Positions 7,954 to 18,542 are shown, numbered from the stretch's first letter. The stretch is DNA of 64,000 bases from Chlorogloea purpurea SAG 13.99 (GCA_016903695.1 JADQBB010000022.1:1-64000); one strand, 5' to 3'. Program-made: numbers and translations. Notes: generated by a model from the letters alone, not told the origin.

Positions 7954-8400
7954 TTAGTTAGAAGAATTGAGAGAAGAATCGGGGCAAGAATCACCTTCCC
8001 AACCGTAGGGGTGCATGGCACAGACGAGGAGAGAACCCTCGTAAATACGGCCGTGATAATAAGAGCAGCCGACGCAAGCGGGATGGAAACCCGGGGAAGG
8101 ATTAACCTTGGGATTGATAAAATTATCGGGATAGAAATCGAAACCAGAGGAGCCGTCGGCATCGGTGGGAGTGAAGACATCGGTAAAAAATTCTTCTAAT
8201 TCGTTGAGGAAGGGGGGATTTTCTAGAAAAGACTCCCATTCATCGGACGATCCGAAAACCGTATGGAAAGTTTCGCCCACATCCTGAATAACTTCCGTGC
8301 CAATACGTTCGATCGTTTGTTCCACATCTTGAAGAAAAACCTCGACATTTTCCCCCAAAGATTCAACCGTCCGCCAGAAATCTTTTTGCCAATCGTCCAT
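7954..8400 (-). CDS. Four-cysteine C-terminal motif protein (CxGCxYYHG...HPYGW...CPD)
   Basis: 148 residues from ATG 8400 (MDDWQKDFW). I prefer this start to the longer frame from 8496 because the upstream gene ends at 8402. The N-terminal half is acidic and helical; the C-terminal part has CVGCSYYHGRIYEG, CAMHPYGWEG and SCPD, four cysteines spaced like a small metal site. A second gene in this window (48470-48724) has the same motif with different flanking sequence, so this is a modular domain. Zinc or iron binding is plausible but unproven. It follows the phasin-like gene with a one-base gap (TAATATG), so the two are co-transcribed. Confidence 0.8.
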   Translation of the reverse strand: MDDWQKDFWRTVESLGENVEVFLQDVEQTIERIGTEVIQDVGETFHTVFGSSDEWESFLENPPFLNELEEFFTDVFTPTDADGSSGFDFYPDNFINPKVNPSPGFHPACVGCSYYHGRIYEGSLLVCAMHPYGWEGDSCPDSSLNSSN

Positions 8401-8401
8401 A

Positions 8402-8770
8402 TTAATTATCCCGCTGTAGTTTACGTAATTGCTCTTGTAAATCCCGAACCTTACCTTCAAGAATTTCCGATTCCGAGGGAGTAGAATCCGGTTCATCTTC
8501 GACTATTTCGATGCGCCGGGGTTCTTGGTAATCATGAGTAGGATTATCGGGAGTGGTTACGGTTTGTTGTTGAGCTTGTCGCAGTAATTCATCGACGTAT
8601 TTGCGGGCTTCTTCCACGTTCATCTCGCCGCGGGCGATCATTTCATCGGCCACTTTCTGTGCTTGAGCGCGTAACTCTTGCAAATTAGTACCGGCTCTTT
8701 CGGCCGCGTAACCAGCGATACCCATACCGAGAAAAACTGCTTTCTGGACTAAATCACCAAGACCCGCCAT
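8402..8770 (-). CDS. Phasin-like helical protein
   Basis: 122 residues. The N-terminal part MAGLGDLVQKAVFLGMG is a short hydrophobic or amphipathic helix. A helical segment follows (ELRAQAQKVADEMIARGEMNVEEARKYVDELL), then a proline/acidic linker, then a C-terminal coiled coil (LEGKVRDLQEQLRKLQRD). This architecture is what annotation systems call phasin family in cyanobacteria. Phasins coat polyhydroxyalkanoate granules, but no PHA synthase is in the window and membrane or granule binding is only inferred. It is the first gene of a two-gene unit with the four-cysteine protein. Confidence 0.7.
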   Translation of the reverse strand: MAGLGDLVQKAVFLGMGIAGYAAERAGTNLQELRAQAQKVADEMIARGEMNVEEARKYVDELLRQAQQQTVTTPDNPTHDYQEPRRIEIVEDEPDSTPSESEILEGKVRDLQEQLRKLQRDN

Positions 8771-8924
8771 AGTTCATCCTTAATATTTGACACTCATATC
8801 CTAGGATATACCACGGCCTTGAAAGTCTGCGGATACTTCTCTAATAAAGTTCGGTTTTACTGCTATAAAAAGAAGGAAAAACTGGGTACTATGCAAGGAT
8901 AGATGATCAGAGACAGATTTTAAG

Positions 8925-10355
8925 ATGGTCGTGATGAATGTGTCGGGGCAAAAATTAAGTGAAATATTCCGGCAATCGGTAGCGGAATCGGACTATTCCC
9001 CGATGGGCGAGGTAGATTACGCCAAAATGGGGGAATGGGTGAACCGGGTGCAACTGAAGGCAGAGGGGGAATGGTTCAGTGCGATCGCATCTGTAGAAAA
9101 GTTATTGGCCTGTCAATTAGGGGACTCCGAGCGGGGTTTAATGCTATGCGCCCCCACACAGTTATTAGTGCATTCTCAAGTGATAGAGAAATTACGTATT
9201 GGGATTTTCACGCCGAAGGTGTGGAAACAATTAAAGTGGCTGGGGTTTCAATTACCGAGTGCCGAGAAAATTAGTGAAGACTTCAGCAACGATGAAATCG
9301 TGGAGTTACCCCTATTTCCCCATGACGAGTTGAACAACGAGAAGTTTTGTTTGTTGTATACATCAAGCTTTTCTCTGTTAATGGTTTTAGGCGAGGATGA
9401 TTGGGGCTTACCGGCGTTTCATTTTTCCTTTGACCCGGAGATAGTGGCGCGAGGTTGGCAGATACTGCGAGAGAGATTGGTGGTAGCGAAACATCCCCAG
9501 TTATCGGTGATCGAGAAATTAATCCAGAATTGGGGTGATATAGTTCCAGATTATAAGGTGGTGACCCATTTCAGCCAGCACTTATTGAAAAATTTACCGA
9601 GTTTGCCCTTGGTGGAGACGAAAAAAGCGAAGGTAACGATCGAAGAGAAGCCCGAAGAAACGGTGGACGAAAACCCCGGTATCGATCTAGAGTTATTAAA
9701 AGCTTTAACTCACGAGATCCGCACGCCCCTGACGACGATTCGGACGATCACGAGACTGTTATTAAAAAGGATGAAATTGGGTGCCGACGCTAATAAATAT
9801 TTGGAGACGATCGATCTAGAATGTACGGAACAGATCGATCGAATGGAGTTGATTTTCCGGGCGGCGGAATTAGGCATCAAACCGGCTGGTAATCGACCGA
9901 TTCAACTGGTGCCGATCGCTTTGGAGGGGATGTTAAGCGATAGTGTACCGAGGTGGCAGAAACGAGCCAAAAGAAGGGGTGTGGATTTAGATGTAATCCT
10001 ACCGAAGAAACTGCCCCATGTGATCAGTGACCCCTGTATGTTAGACCAGATGTTAACGGGAGTCATCGAAAAATGTACCCGTAGTGTACCGGATGGGGGA
10101 AGGATAAGATTACAGGTATCGACGGCGGGGAATCAGCTCAAGCTACAGTTCCACTCCCAATCTGCCGATGAAAGGGGTGGGCTGAGGGCGTTAGGACAAA
10201 TACTGATGTTCCAACCGGAGACGGGTAGTTTAAGTTTAAATATGAGTGTTACTAAAAATCTCTTCCAGGTATTGGGGGGTAAATTCATCGTGCGCCAAAA
10301 ACCGAAGGAGGGAGAAATATTGACTATATTTTTACCGTTGGGGAGAAGTAAATAG
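8925..10355 (+). CDS. Histidine kinase with N-terminal sensor region and degenerate ATPase domain
   Basis: A 476-residue soluble kinase. The N-terminal 240 residues have no domain I recognise. After a short acidic linker comes a DHp helix with the phospho-acceptor motif ALTHEIRTPLTTIRTI, then a catalytic-like domain. That domain is odd: the N-box, normally NLLxNAxKY, reads GVIEKCTRSVPDGG, and clear G1/G2 boxes are missing. It may bind ATP poorly or act as a phosphatase or scaffold. No response regulator is adjacent. The gene begins a group with a 61-aa membrane protein and the permease after it. Confidence 0.8.
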   Translation: MVVMNVSGQKLSEIFRQSVAESDYSPMGEVDYAKMGEWVNRVQLKAEGEWFSAIASVEKLLACQLGDSERGLMLCAPTQLLVHSQVIEKLRIGIFTPKVWKQLKWLGFQLPSAEKISEDFSNDEIVELPLFPHDELNNEKFCLLYTSSFSLLMVLGEDDWGLPAFHFSFDPEIVARGWQILRERLVVAKHPQLSVIEKLIQNWGDIVPDYKVVTHFSQHLLKNLPSLPLVETKKAKVTIEEKPEETVDENPGIDLELLKALTHEIRTPLTTIRTITRLLLKRMKLGADANKYLETIDLECTEQIDRMELIFRAAELGIKPAGNRPIQLVPIALEGMLSDSVPRWQKRAKRRGVDLDVILPKKLPHVISDPCMLDQMLTGVIEKCTRSVPDGGRIRLQVSTAGNQLKLQFHSQSADERGGLRALGQILMFQPETGSLSLNMSVTKNLFQVLGGKFIVRQKPKEGEILTIFLPLGRSK

Positions 10356-10357
10356 AG

Positions 10358-10543
10358 ATGCTGTTCTTGGTGAAATTGTTATTGTTATCGGCTTTAATCT
10401 CATTGGGTATTAAATATATAGGGCCGGTGTTAAAAATCGCCCCTAACGACCTTAACGCTTTATTGGGGGTGTTAATATTTCCCTTATTTATGACCGGGGT
10501 TTTATGGTGGCGGGGAAGTAGAAAGATAGAGAGTCAAGGATGA
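10358..10543 (+). CDS. Small membrane protein, 61 aa
   Basis: Two predicted membrane helices (residues 1-20, LFLVKLLLLSALISLG, and about 34-52, LLGVLIFPLFMTGVLWW) are followed by a short basic tail. It begins 2 bases after the kinase stop, and its stop overlaps the next start (ATGA at 10540-10543), so the three genes are translationally coupled. I do not recognise the family. A role alongside the permease is likely from position only. Confidence 0.65.
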   Translation: MLFLVKLLLLSALISLGIKYIGPVLKIAPNDLNALLGVLIFPLFMTGVLWWRGSRKIESQG

Positions 10544-11583
10544 CTTTTTACACGGCGTTAGCTTCGGTAATTTTGTTGATTTGTTTGTGGGTGGTCTGGC
10601 AGATCAGGAAATTACTTTTGTTGCTATTTTTAGCGATAATCATCGCCGATACTTTAAATATTTTCGTAGTTTGGTTAGAGAAGCGGGGGATAAAGAGAGA
10701 GAGGGGTATACTGGTTTCGATCGGGCTTCTCTTATCTATGGTGGTGGGCAGTTTCGGGCTGATCATCCCGTCCTTTGTCAAACAGTTCCAACAATTAAGC
10801 CGTCTTTTGCCCTTGGGGTTAGAAAAGTTGGCAGATGGCATCGATAACTTTATAGAACAGTTAACTTATCGATTGGATTGGAACATTTTACAGTCCTTAC
10901 CGGATACGAAAACCCTGTTAAGTCAGTTGCAGCCGCTCTTCCACCAAGTGGCGGGCAAAGGTTTAAGCGTGTTTTATAGTACTTTCGGGGTGGTGTTGGG
11001 ATTATTATTATTACTCGCTTTATCTTTGATGATCTTTCTGGATACGAAAAATTATTATAAGGTGTTAATCCGTCTTTTTCCCTCTTTTTACCGGCGACGG
11101 GCCGGGGAAATTCTCCAGAAGTGCGATCGATCCCTGCATGGATGGTTGAAAGGGGTAGTCTTTCATGCTGTCTTAATGATCTTTTCAAGCTGGCTAGGAT
11201 TATCTTTATTAGGGATACCCCTAGCTTTTACTGCGGCGGCTATTTCGGGTGTCTTGACCTTTATTCCTAATATAGGCCCGGTATTGAGCGTGATTGCGCC
11301 CTTGGGTATAGGAGTTTTAGAGGAGCCGTGGAAGCCTTGGGCTGTATTAATTTTATATCTTGGCATTCAGATTATCATTTGTTATTTTGATCGTTATCCT
11401 CTCTACCCGGGTTTAGCTATCAGGACGATTCCCTTATTACCGGGGTTCATTTTGTTGTCTCAAATATTTTTTGCTAATTTATTCGGATTTTTAGGGTTAT
11501 TCCTTGCCGTTCCTTTATTGATCGTTACTCAAATTTTTATCTCGGAAATAGTCATTAAAGATCTTTTAGATAGACTCAATTGA
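10540..11583 (+). CDS. AI-2E family transporter (PerM/YhhT-like)
   Basis: 347 residues with about 7-8 membrane helices: two at the N terminus, a soluble stretch (about 75-140), then a C-terminal membrane block with the family signature GIPLAFTAAAISGVLTFIPNIGP. Members are called AI-2 exporters after TqsA, but most have unknown substrates; some are Na+/H+ antiporters or efflux proteins. It is coupled to the small membrane protein and the histidine kinase upstream. No luxS is seen, so signal export should not be assumed. Confidence 0.87.
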   Translation: MTFYTALASVILLICLWVVWQIRKLLLLLFLAIIIADTLNIFVVWLEKRGIKRERGILVSIGLLLSMVVGSFGLIIPSFVKQFQQLSRLLPLGLEKLADGIDNFIEQLTYRLDWNILQSLPDTKTLLSQLQPLFHQVAGKGLSVFYSTFGVVLGLLLLLALSLMIFLDTKNYYKVLIRLFPSFYRRRAGEILQKCDRSLHGWLKGVVFHAVLMIFSSWLGLSLLGIPLAFTAAAISGVLTFIPNIGPVLSVIAPLGIGVLEEPWKPWAVLILYLGIQIIICYFDRYPLYPGLAIRTIPLLPGFILLSQIFFANLFGFLGLFLAVPLLIVTQIFISEIVIKDLLDRLN

Positions 11584-11687
11584 TAAAGGTTTTGACTTTT
11601 TTCAATTCAGTGCTATGATTGACTGATTTATAAAACCGGGCTAATCCACGATTAAATAATCATCATGGCGAGGAGTACACGATCGAT

Positions 11688-13532
11688 ATGCTAGAGCAGC
11701 AGACTTTTTCTACCAATGAAATCACATCCCTTAACTCTTCATTAATCCATCCTCTTAATAATGTCAATACTTCAGGAATTATCCCGCCAATAGCAACACC
11801 CCTCAAAACGTCCGCCGATCTTCCCTTACCTAAAGCAGATCTAACGGTGACGAGTTCAGAAAAATTAATGAATTTCCTGAGCGTTGACGCAGGCGGTATG
11901 ATAAATATTAAATATGATTTAAGAAATCAAGGTAATTTAAAGGCAACGAGAACTAGGACAAAATTTTATCTCTCCAAGGATGAGCTGATTGATAACAGTG
12001 ATAATTATCTGGGTAGCAAGTCGTCAGTTGCTGTTAGTAGTAATAGTTTTATTTCTGAATCTATAAACCTGAGAATTGACAGAAATTTATCAGGTGGCAA
12101 CTACTATATTATTGCTAAAGCGGATGATTCTAATGTAGTGGCTGAAAGTCGAGAAGATAATAATACAACCCCTATACCGATTACTGTTAACAAGGTTGAT
12201 TTAACTATCACGGATACTACTAACTTACCGACGTTAATCATCAGCGGTAACAATCTTAATTTTACCTATAGGATAGAAAATCAGGGAATGGCGGTTTCCC
12301 GGGTCACGCGAACAATTTTTTATCTGTCTAAAGATGGGAGTATAGATAAGTCAGATATTATTATCGGGTCTGATCTTGTAGAGGCTTTAAATCCGCTAAC
12401 GGGGCGATCCGAAACGGTTTCCTTGCCGATTATCGGCAATTGGTATAATTTCAAGCCTGGTACGATGTTCTTGTTGATGCGGGCTGATGCCACTCAAACC
12501 GTGGCAGAAAGCGATGAAAGTAATAACGTAACGGCGAAACAGATCAGTATCATCGATGGGAAAAAATATAGTAGCGTTAATGGTTACGGGTTAGTTAATG
12601 CGTCGGCCGCGGTAGCGAGTGCCATAGGCGCGCCGAGTTTCCCCAAGGTAACAACTCTGGAGGCAAATAATTGGGGTGCCAACTTGATTAATGCGCCTTC
12701 GGCTTGGGCGAAGGGTTATACAGGGTTCGGCGTGATCGTGGCTGTATTGGATACGGGGGTCGATCGAACTCATTCAGATCTGGGGCAAAATATTTGGATT
12801 AATAACAAGGAAATAGCGGGCAACGGCATCGACGACGATCAGAACGGTTTCGTTGATGATGTATATGGTTGGAATTTTGTCGAGAAGAATAATAATACGA
12901 TGGATTTTCATAGCCACGGTACTCATGTAGCCGGAACGATCGCGGCGCTCAATAATGGTATTGGTGCGACGGGAATCGCCTATAACGCTAAAATTATGCC
13001 GATCAAGGTTATTGGCAATAATGGTAACGGTGAAGAAAAAGATGTGGCCCTGGGGGTGCGCTACGCGGCCGATAACGGGGCGAGAGTGATCAATCTGAGT
13101 ATCGGGGGCAATAAGGATGAACCGGATTTGCGGGCGGCGATCGAGTATGCCAGTAAGAAGGGTGCGATCGTAGTAATGGCGGCGGGCAATTCGGGACAGG
13201 CAACGATACTGAATAATTACCCCTCCGCGTATGCTACCGAGTGGGGTATAGCGGTAGGTGCGGTTAATTCTGCTAACGTTCTAGCGGGTTGGTCGAATCG
13301 TGCGGGTACTGTCAAGATTCCCTACGTTACCGCCCCAGGGGTAAATATATATTCCACTTTGCCGGGGAATCGTTACGGGTTCAAGAGTGGTACATCGATG
13401 GCCACCCCCCATGTGGCGGGGCTGGTGGCGCTGATGCTGAGTGCTAACCCTAATTTAACCGAGGCACAAGTGCGGGAGATAATCGCTAGTAGTGCTGATA
13501 ATAGTTTAACTATTACGAGCATTGCCAGTTAA
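11688..13532 (+). CDS. CARDB-domain subtilisin-like serine protease (S8)
   Basis: 614 residues. After an N-terminal Ser/Thr-rich tail come two CARDB-type beta domains (about 45-165 and 168-290; both contain the FYLSKD motif). The S8 catalytic domain occupies about 320-605, with Asp355 (VAVLDTGVD), His410 (HSHGTHVAG) and Ser570 (SGTSMATPHVAG); the oxyanion Asn is in AAGNSGQ. The catalytic domain is complete. There is no classical signal peptide, yet CARDB domains are usual on secreted proteins, so a non-Sec route is likely. The upstream 100 bases are AT-rich. It is probably extracellular and could act on surface proteins, but no substrate is evident. Confidence 0.93.
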   Translation: MLEQQTFSTNEITSLNSSLIHPLNNVNTSGIIPPIATPLKTSADLPLPKADLTVTSSEKLMNFLSVDAGGMINIKYDLRNQGNLKATRTRTKFYLSKDELIDNSDNYLGSKSSVAVSSNSFISESINLRIDRNLSGGNYYIIAKADDSNVVAESREDNNTTPIPITVNKVDLTITDTTNLPTLIISGNNLNFTYRIENQGMAVSRVTRTIFYLSKDGSIDKSDIIIGSDLVEALNPLTGRSETVSLPIIGNWYNFKPGTMFLLMRADATQTVAESDESNNVTAKQISIIDGKKYSSVNGYGLVNASAAVASAIGAPSFPKVTTLEANNWGANLINAPSAWAKGYTGFGVIVAVLDTGVDRTHSDLGQNIWINNKEIAGNGIDDDQNGFVDDVYGWNFVEKNNNTMDFHSHGTHVAGTIAALNNGIGATGIAYNAKIMPIKVIGNNGNGEEKDVALGVRYAADNGARVINLSIGGNKDEPDLRAAIEYASKKGAIVVMAAGNSGQATILNNYPSAYATEWGIAVGAVNSANVLAGWSNRAGTVKIPYVTAPGVNIYSTLPGNRYGFKSGTSMATPHVAGLVALMLSANPNLTEAQVREIIASSADNSLTITSIAS

Positions 13533-13558
13533 ATTTTCCAACAGATACGATCGCACTT

Positions 13559-14821
13559 TTAATCGATGACGGAGTTAAAAAAGTCGATCGTTTCTTTGAG
13601 GGCGATGATAAAGCGATCGATCTCCTCACGGGTGTTGTAGAAATACAAACTCGCCCTCGCACTCCCGTTAACATCGAACAAGCGATGTAGGGGTTGGGTG
13701 CAGTGACTGCCGGAACGGATCGCTATGCCTTCGTGATCGAGTAAAGTAGATAGATCATTGGCGTGAATATTGTCCACGTTAAAAGAAGCTAACGCGGCGC
13801 GCCCTTTTCCCTCCGCCGTGGGTTTCGGGCCGTAGATTCTCAAACCTGGTATTTCCCCTAATTTCTTGAAGAGATAACCCGTTAATTCTTCCTCGTAGGC
13901 GTGGATATTATCCATACCGATACTCGTTAAATAGTCTATGGCGGCACCGAGTGCGATCGCTTCAGCGATGGCGGGAGTACCGGCCTCGAATTTATGGGGC
14001 AATTCGGCACAGGTGAAGTGGTCTAGATACACTTCAGAAATCATCTCGCCGCCGCCGAAGAAGGGGGGCATCCCGTTTAGTAAATCTAACTTACCGTAGA
14101 GAAAACCGATGCCGGTAGGGGCGCACATTTTATGACCGCTGGCCACTAACCAATCGCAATCGATCTTCTGCACGTCCAGGGGTAAATGGGGGGCACTCTG
14201 ACAGGCATCGATCAACACTCTAGCACCCACTCCATGGGCGAGTCGGGTAATTTCCGCCACCGGATTGATACATCCGAGAGTGTTGGAGACGTGGACTATG
14301 GCGACTAATTTAGTTCTCTCGGAAAGTAAACTCTTATACCCTTCCATGTCGAGACTTTCTTCGGGAGTCAGTCCTATATATTTAATCTCCGCGCCGGTTT
14401 TTTGGGCGATGATGCGCCAGGGGATCAAATTACTATGATGTTCCATGACCGAGGTAATAATTTCATCCCCTGGTTTTAAAGTATTCAAAGCCCAACTATA
14501 AGCCACTAGGTTGATCGCTTCCGTGGCGTTGCGGGTGAAAACTATTTCTTGACGGGAAGCCGCGTTAATAAACCGGGCTAACTTGTCTCTGGTGGCTTCG
14601 TAAGCTTCCGTCGCCCTCACACTTAAACTGTGCGCCCCCCGGTGAACGTTGGCGTTATCGTGTTCGTAATAGTGACGCATACGCTCTAAAACCGCGAGGG
14701 GTTTCTGTGATGTAGCAGCACTATCGAAATAGATCAAGGGTTTGCCGTGTATTTCTTGATTGAGGATGGGAAAATCAGAACGTACTTTCGCACCCAGGGT
14801 TTTCTCTTGAATGATCGTCAT
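13559..14821 (-). CDS. sufS: Cysteine desulfurase SufS
   Basis: Provides persulfide sulfur for iron-sulfur cluster assembly. I start at ATG 14821 ([10 protein letters not shown]), giving 420 residues, rather than the upstream TTG at 14863. The PLP lysine is in [13 protein letters not shown] and the persulfide cysteine in [21 protein letters not shown] and [12 protein letters not shown] are further class II (SufS-type) signatures. It is the last gene of sufBCDS, about 70 bases after sufD. No sufE is in the window, so the sulfur-acceptor partner must be encoded elsewhere. Confidence 0.95.
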   Translation of the reverse strand: MTIIQEKTLGAKVRSDFPILNQEIHGKPLIYFDSAATSQKPLAVLERMRHYYEHDNANVHRGAHSLSVRATEAYEATRDKLARFINAASRQEIVFTRNATEAINLVAYSWALNTLKPGDEIITSVMEHHSNLIPWRIIAQKTGAEIKYIGLTPEESLDMEGYKSLLSERTKLVAIVHVSNTLGCINPVAEITRLAHGVGARVLIDACQSAPHLPLDVQKIDCDWLVASGHKMCAPTGIGFLYGKLDLLNGMPPFFGGGEMISEVYLDHFTCAELPHKFEAGTPAIAEAIALGAAIDYLTSIGMDNIHAYEEELTGYLFKKLGEIPGLRIYGPKPTAEGKGRAALASFNVDNIHANDLSTLLDHEGIAIRSGSHCTQPLHRLFDVNGSARASLYFYNTREEIDRFIIALKETIDFFNSVID

Positions 14822-14894
14822 ATTGGGTTGTATTCTTCCATTATTGATCGTCCCAATTATCAAGACGAGGGGAATCCCGATAACTGAGTTTTAT

Positions 14895-16229
14895 TCATCG
14901 ATCGATTGTCCGACAGGAGAGACATTGATTCAGTCTCTGACGTAAAGACTCTAAGGGCAGTTTATCTAATATCTCGGCGGCGAAGGCGTCGATCAAGAGA
15001 TGGCGGGCATCGTCTTCGTTCAAGCCCCGACTGCGTAGATAAAAAACCTCATCGGCTTCTAGTTGACTGACAGTGGCTCCGTGTGAACATTTTACATTAT
15101 CCGCGGTGATTTGCAATTCGGGTTTGGTATTTATCCGCGCTTTCGGAGACAGTAATAGGTTCCTGTTTAATTGGGCGGCGTTGGTTAATTGGGCGGGTTT
15201 GGGTACGAATACTTTGCCGTTGAAGATCGCGTGCGCTCGATCGTCAATAATACATTTATGCAGTTGGTTCGTCGTCCCCCCCGGATGGCTCAGATAGATG
15301 GCGGTGTGAGTGTCACTAACTTGAGTGCCGCCGATGAGGGTTAGGGCGTTGAGATTGGTTTGGGTGTTTTCCCCGCACTGAAAGACGTGTAGGGTGTGAC
15401 GGGATAACTTAGCGCCGAGATTAATCTCGTGACAGGTATATCTGCTATCGCGGCCCTGTTCGATCGTGCTTTTTCCCGTATGATACCCATCACCGGACTC
15501 TCTCTGTACCCGCGTGTGTTGTACTGCGGCATTTTCTCCCACGAATACTTTCGTGAGGGCGTTAGTCCAGTATTGTTTATTCTGGGGCAAGTCGGAACAA
15601 TGGCTCGATCGAGCGCCGAAATATTCCACTAGTGATAAACTCGCTCCAGGTGAGGCAATGATGACCCCTCGCGGTTGAGAGATGGTAGCGCCCGACTCGG
15701 CTACAGAAAGATACAGTAGGTGTATCGGTGTCTCCACCACGACATTTTCTTCTGCCCAGATTACCGCTACGTCTTGTAAACCAGCGCTATTGAGAAGACC
15801 TAACACTTCCTCGTCCGTGTCTTTCACCTCAATATACTTGCCTATCCCGGTTTTTTGCGAGTCAGATAATCCCGATAGATTGCCCGCGTAAACACCCCTT
15901 GGTAAACCGGACACATCGGAAAGATGGGGGGCGTAAATGCCGTTAACGAATACGAGGCGAGTGTTTTTCGCTTCCTTAAGGATGAACTCCGACGCGTCGG
16001 TTATATTAACCCCCTGAGAGGGAGTGAATTTAATGTTGAAAAGCTCAGATAGGTCGGTGAATCGCCACTCCTCGTCTTTCGTGTCGGGTAATCGGCTACT
16101 CGCTAATTTCTCTACCGCCTGCTTGTTTATGTCTTGAAGTAGTCCGGGCCCTGGATTGGCAATACAGGACTGAATTAACTCTTCCAAGTAGACATCTAAC
16201 TTTGATTTAACGGCTACTGCTGTACTCAT
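14895..16229 (-). CDS. sufD: Fe-S cluster assembly protein SufD
   Basis: 444 residues, a paralogue of SufB that joins SufB and SufC in the SufBC2D scaffold. The N-terminal helical part (LASSRLPDTKDEEWRFTDL) is typical, the central part forms a right-handed beta-helix, and the C-terminal part contains the conserved KCSHGATVSQL segment and RSRGLNEDDARHLL. It starts directly after the sufC stop with no gap. It has no enzymatic activity of its own in the family; it helps iron delivery and scaffold stability. Confidence 0.95.
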   Translation of the reverse strand: MSTAVAVKSKLDVYLEELIQSCIANPGPGLLQDINKQAVEKLASSRLPDTKDEEWRFTDLSELFNIKFTPSQGVNITDASEFILKEAKNTRLVFVNGIYAPHLSDVSGLPRGVYAGNLSGLSDSQKTGIGKYIEVKDTDEEVLGLLNSAGLQDVAVIWAEENVVVETPIHLLYLSVAESGATISQPRGVIIASPGASLSLVEYFGARSSHCSDLPQNKQYWTNALTKVFVGENAAVQHTRVQRESGDGYHTGKSTIEQGRDSRYTCHEINLGAKLSRHTLHVFQCGENTQTNLNALTLIGGTQVSDTHTAIYLSHPGGTTNQLHKCIIDDRAHAIFNGKVFVPKPAQLTNAAQLNRNLLLSPKARINTKPELQITADNVKCSHGATVSQLEADEVFYLRSRGLNEDDARHLLIDAFAAEILDKLPLESLRQRLNQCLSCRTIDR

Positions 16230-17003
16230 TTATCCTACTTCCGCTAATACTTGTTGGTCGAGAAAGTCATAGCCTTTTTGTTCTAACTCTAAAGCTAATT
16301 CTTTCCCGCCGGTTTTGACTATGCGCCCGTCGTACATGACGTGAACGTAATGGGGTTGAATATAATCCAGTAGACGCTGATAGTGGGTGATTAATAAAAA
16401 GGCGTTGTCGGGTGTGGTCAATTGATTGACTCCCCCGGCGACTATCTTCAGCGCGTCGATGTCTAAACCGGAATCGATTTCATCGAGTATCCCCAGGGTA
16501 GGGTCTAATAACGCCATCTGTAGGATTTCGTTGCGCTTCTTCTCTCCCCCGGAAAATCCCTCGTTTAAGCTTCTGCCTAAGAAGCTGGGGTTCATTTGCA
16601 CCACGCCCAATTTTTCTTCTACTATTTCCTCGAAGTCGAAGCTGTCCACTTCTTCTTTTCCGAGGTGTTTCTGACGGGCGTTATAGGCTACCCGCAGGAA
16701 ATCGAGATTACTGACACCGGGGATTTCCAGAGGGTATTGGAAAGCTAGGAAGATACCGCCGAGCGATCGCTCGTGGGGTTCTTTTTCCAAGAGATTCTCG
16801 CCCAGGTAGATAACCTCACCGCCGGTAACTTCATAATCGGGGTGGCCGGTTAATACCTTGGAGAATGTACTTTTTCCCGAACCGTTACGCCCCATGATGG
16901 CGTGTATTTCCCCCGCTTTGATTTCTAAGTTCACCCCCTTGAGTATGGGTGTGCCGTCCACGTTAGCCGTGAGATTCTTAACCGATAATATGGTGTCGCT
17001 CAT
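16230..17003 (-). CDS. sufC: Fe-S cluster assembly ATPase SufC
   Basis: A 257-residue soluble ABC-type ATPase that drives the SufBCD scaffold. The Walker A motif is GRNGSGKST, the Q-loop [14 protein letters not shown], the signature motif [13 protein letters not shown], Walker [13 protein letters not shown], and the switch histidine is in [10 protein letters not shown]. The KKRNEI tail of the signature and EIDSGLDID are diagnostic for SufC rather than transport ABC proteins. It is third in line from the promoter and is directly followed by sufD. Confidence 0.97.
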   Translation of the reverse strand: MSDTILSVKNLTANVDGTPILKGVNLEIKAGEIHAIMGRNGSGKSTFSKVLTGHPDYEVTGGEVIYLGENLLEKEPHERSLGGIFLAFQYPLEIPGVSNLDFLRVAYNARQKHLGKEEVDSFDFEEIVEEKLGVVQMNPSFLGRSLNEGFSGGEKKRNEILQMALLDPTLGILDEIDSGLDIDALKIVAGGVNQLTTPDNAFLLITHYQRLLDYIQPHYVHVMYDGRIVKTGGKELALELEQKGYDFLDQQVLAEVG

Positions 17004-17034
17004 GTTGATATAGTGTTGGAGTTATTGATAAAAA

Positions 17035-18477
17035 TTACCCGACTGTTCCTTCTAGTTTGAGACTGAGAAGTTTATCGGCTTCGGCGGCAAATTCCATGGG
17101 TAATTTGCTTAGCACATCTTTGCAGAATCCGCTGACCAGCATGGAAACCGCGTCTTCTTCGGAGATACCTCTCTGTGCGAAGTAAAATAATTGGTCTTCA
17201 CCGATTTTCGAGGTAGAAGCTTCGTGTTCTACTTTACCCTTGTTGTTATCCACTTGAATATAGGGGAAAGTATTCGCCTCGGCGTTATCGCCTATAAGCA
17301 TGGAATCGCACTGGGAGTAATTACGCGCGCCGGTTGCCTTGGGGCCGATTTTCACCAGACCGCGATAGCTGTTTTGAGAGTGACCGGCGGAGATACCCTT
17401 AGATATGATGGTGCTGCGGGTGTTTCTGCCGATGTGGATCATTTTCGTGCCGGTGTCGGCTTGTTGCTTGTGATTGGTGAGGGCGATCGAGTAAAATTCT
17501 CCCACCGAGTTATCACCTACTAGCACGCAACTGGGATATTTCCAAGTAATGGCCGAGCCGGTTTCCACCTGCGTCCATGAGATTTTTGAGTTAACGCCCT
17601 TACAGATGCCCCGTTTCGTGACGAAATTATAAATCCCGCCCTTGCCGTTTTCATCGCCAGCGTACCAATTTTGAACAGTAGAATATTTGATGTCGGCGTT
17701 GTCGAGGGCGACTAATTCCACTACGGCGGCGTGAAGTTGATTGCTGTCGTACATGGGAGCCGTACACCCTTCTAAATAGCTCACTGATGCCCCTTCTTCG
17801 GCGATGATGAGGGTGCGTTCAAATTGTCCGGTATCGCCGTTATTGATGCGGAAATAGGTGGATAGTTCCATCGGGCAGGTTACGCCTTTGGGGATGAAGA
17901 CGAATGAGCCGTCGCTGAATACGGCGGAATTGAGAGCGGCGAAATAATTATCAGCCACGGGGACAACGCTACCTAGATACTTCTGCACTAATTCCGGGTG
18001 TTCTTGTAGGGCTTCGGAAATGGAACAGAAGATCACGCCGTCTTTGGCGAGTTTTTCTTTGAAGGTGGTGGCGATGGAAACGCTGTCAAAAATAGCGTCT
18101 ACGGCTACGTTAGACAGGCGTTTCTGTTCGGAAAGGGGGATTCCCAGTTTCTCGAAAGCTTCGATGAGGGTGGGGTCTACTTCTTCTAAGCTGTTAAGCT
18201 TTTCTTTCTTCTGTTTCGGGGCGGAGTAATAAATTATATTCTGGTAGTCGATGGCTGGATAGGAGACGTGGGGCCAATCCGGTTCTGTCATCTTCTGCCA
18301 CTGCGCGTAAGCTTTGAGGCGAAACTCTAACATGAATTGAGGTTCGTTTTTCTTGGCGGAGATCAAACGGACGATGTCTTCGTTGAGTCCGCGGGGTATG
18401 GTTTCTGATTCGATGTCGGTGACGAACCCGTATTTATAGGGTTGGTTGACTAGGCTTTTGACTGTGGTAGCGCTCAT
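17035..18477 (-). CDS. sufB: Fe-S cluster assembly protein SufB
   Basis: 480 residues, the scaffold protein on which clusters form. Signatures include [33 protein letters not shown] and the C-terminal [21 protein letters not shown]. It is the first gene of sufBCDS; 31 bases separate it from sufC. Its promoter lies in the 239-base region shared with sufR, which carries candidate SufR operators, so repression under cluster-replete conditions and release under iron limitation or oxidative stress is expected. Confidence 0.97.
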   Translation of the reverse strand: MSATTVKSLVNQPYKYGFVTDIESETIPRGLNEDIVRLISAKKNEPQFMLEFRLKAYAQWQKMTEPDWPHVSYPAIDYQNIIYYSAPKQKKEKLNSLEEVDPTLIEAFEKLGIPLSEQKRLSNVAVDAIFDSVSIATTFKEKLAKDGVIFCSISEALQEHPELVQKYLGSVVPVADNYFAALNSAVFSDGSFVFIPKGVTCPMELSTYFRINNGDTGQFERTLIIAEEGASVSYLEGCTAPMYDSNQLHAAVVELVALDNADIKYSTVQNWYAGDENGKGGIYNFVTKRGICKGVNSKISWTQVETGSAITWKYPSCVLVGDNSVGEFYSIALTNHKQQADTGTKMIHIGRNTRSTIISKGISAGHSQNSYRGLVKIGPKATGARNYSQCDSMLIGDNAEANTFPYIQVDNNKGKVEHEASTSKIGEDQLFYFAQRGISEEDAVSMLVSGFCKDVLSKLPMEFAAEADKLLSLKLEGTVG

Positions 18478-18542
18478 TAGTTTTAGTGTTCTCTCTTACG
18501 TTTAGACTTGGTGGCCTGGCGGAAGATGGCGGATGGGACTTA

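Noticed and set aside
7926..8199. 84- and 88-residue frames on both strands
   Set aside because: They overlap the 3' end of the four-cysteine gene in other frames; their sequence is simple and without family features.
10540..11583. Quorum-sensing function for the AI-2E permease
   Set aside because: No luxS or signal synthase is nearby and most family members are not AI-2 exporters.
11688..13532. Possible RTX-type C-terminal secretion tail on the protease
   Set aside because: The chain ends about ten residues after the S8 domain without GGxGxD repeats.
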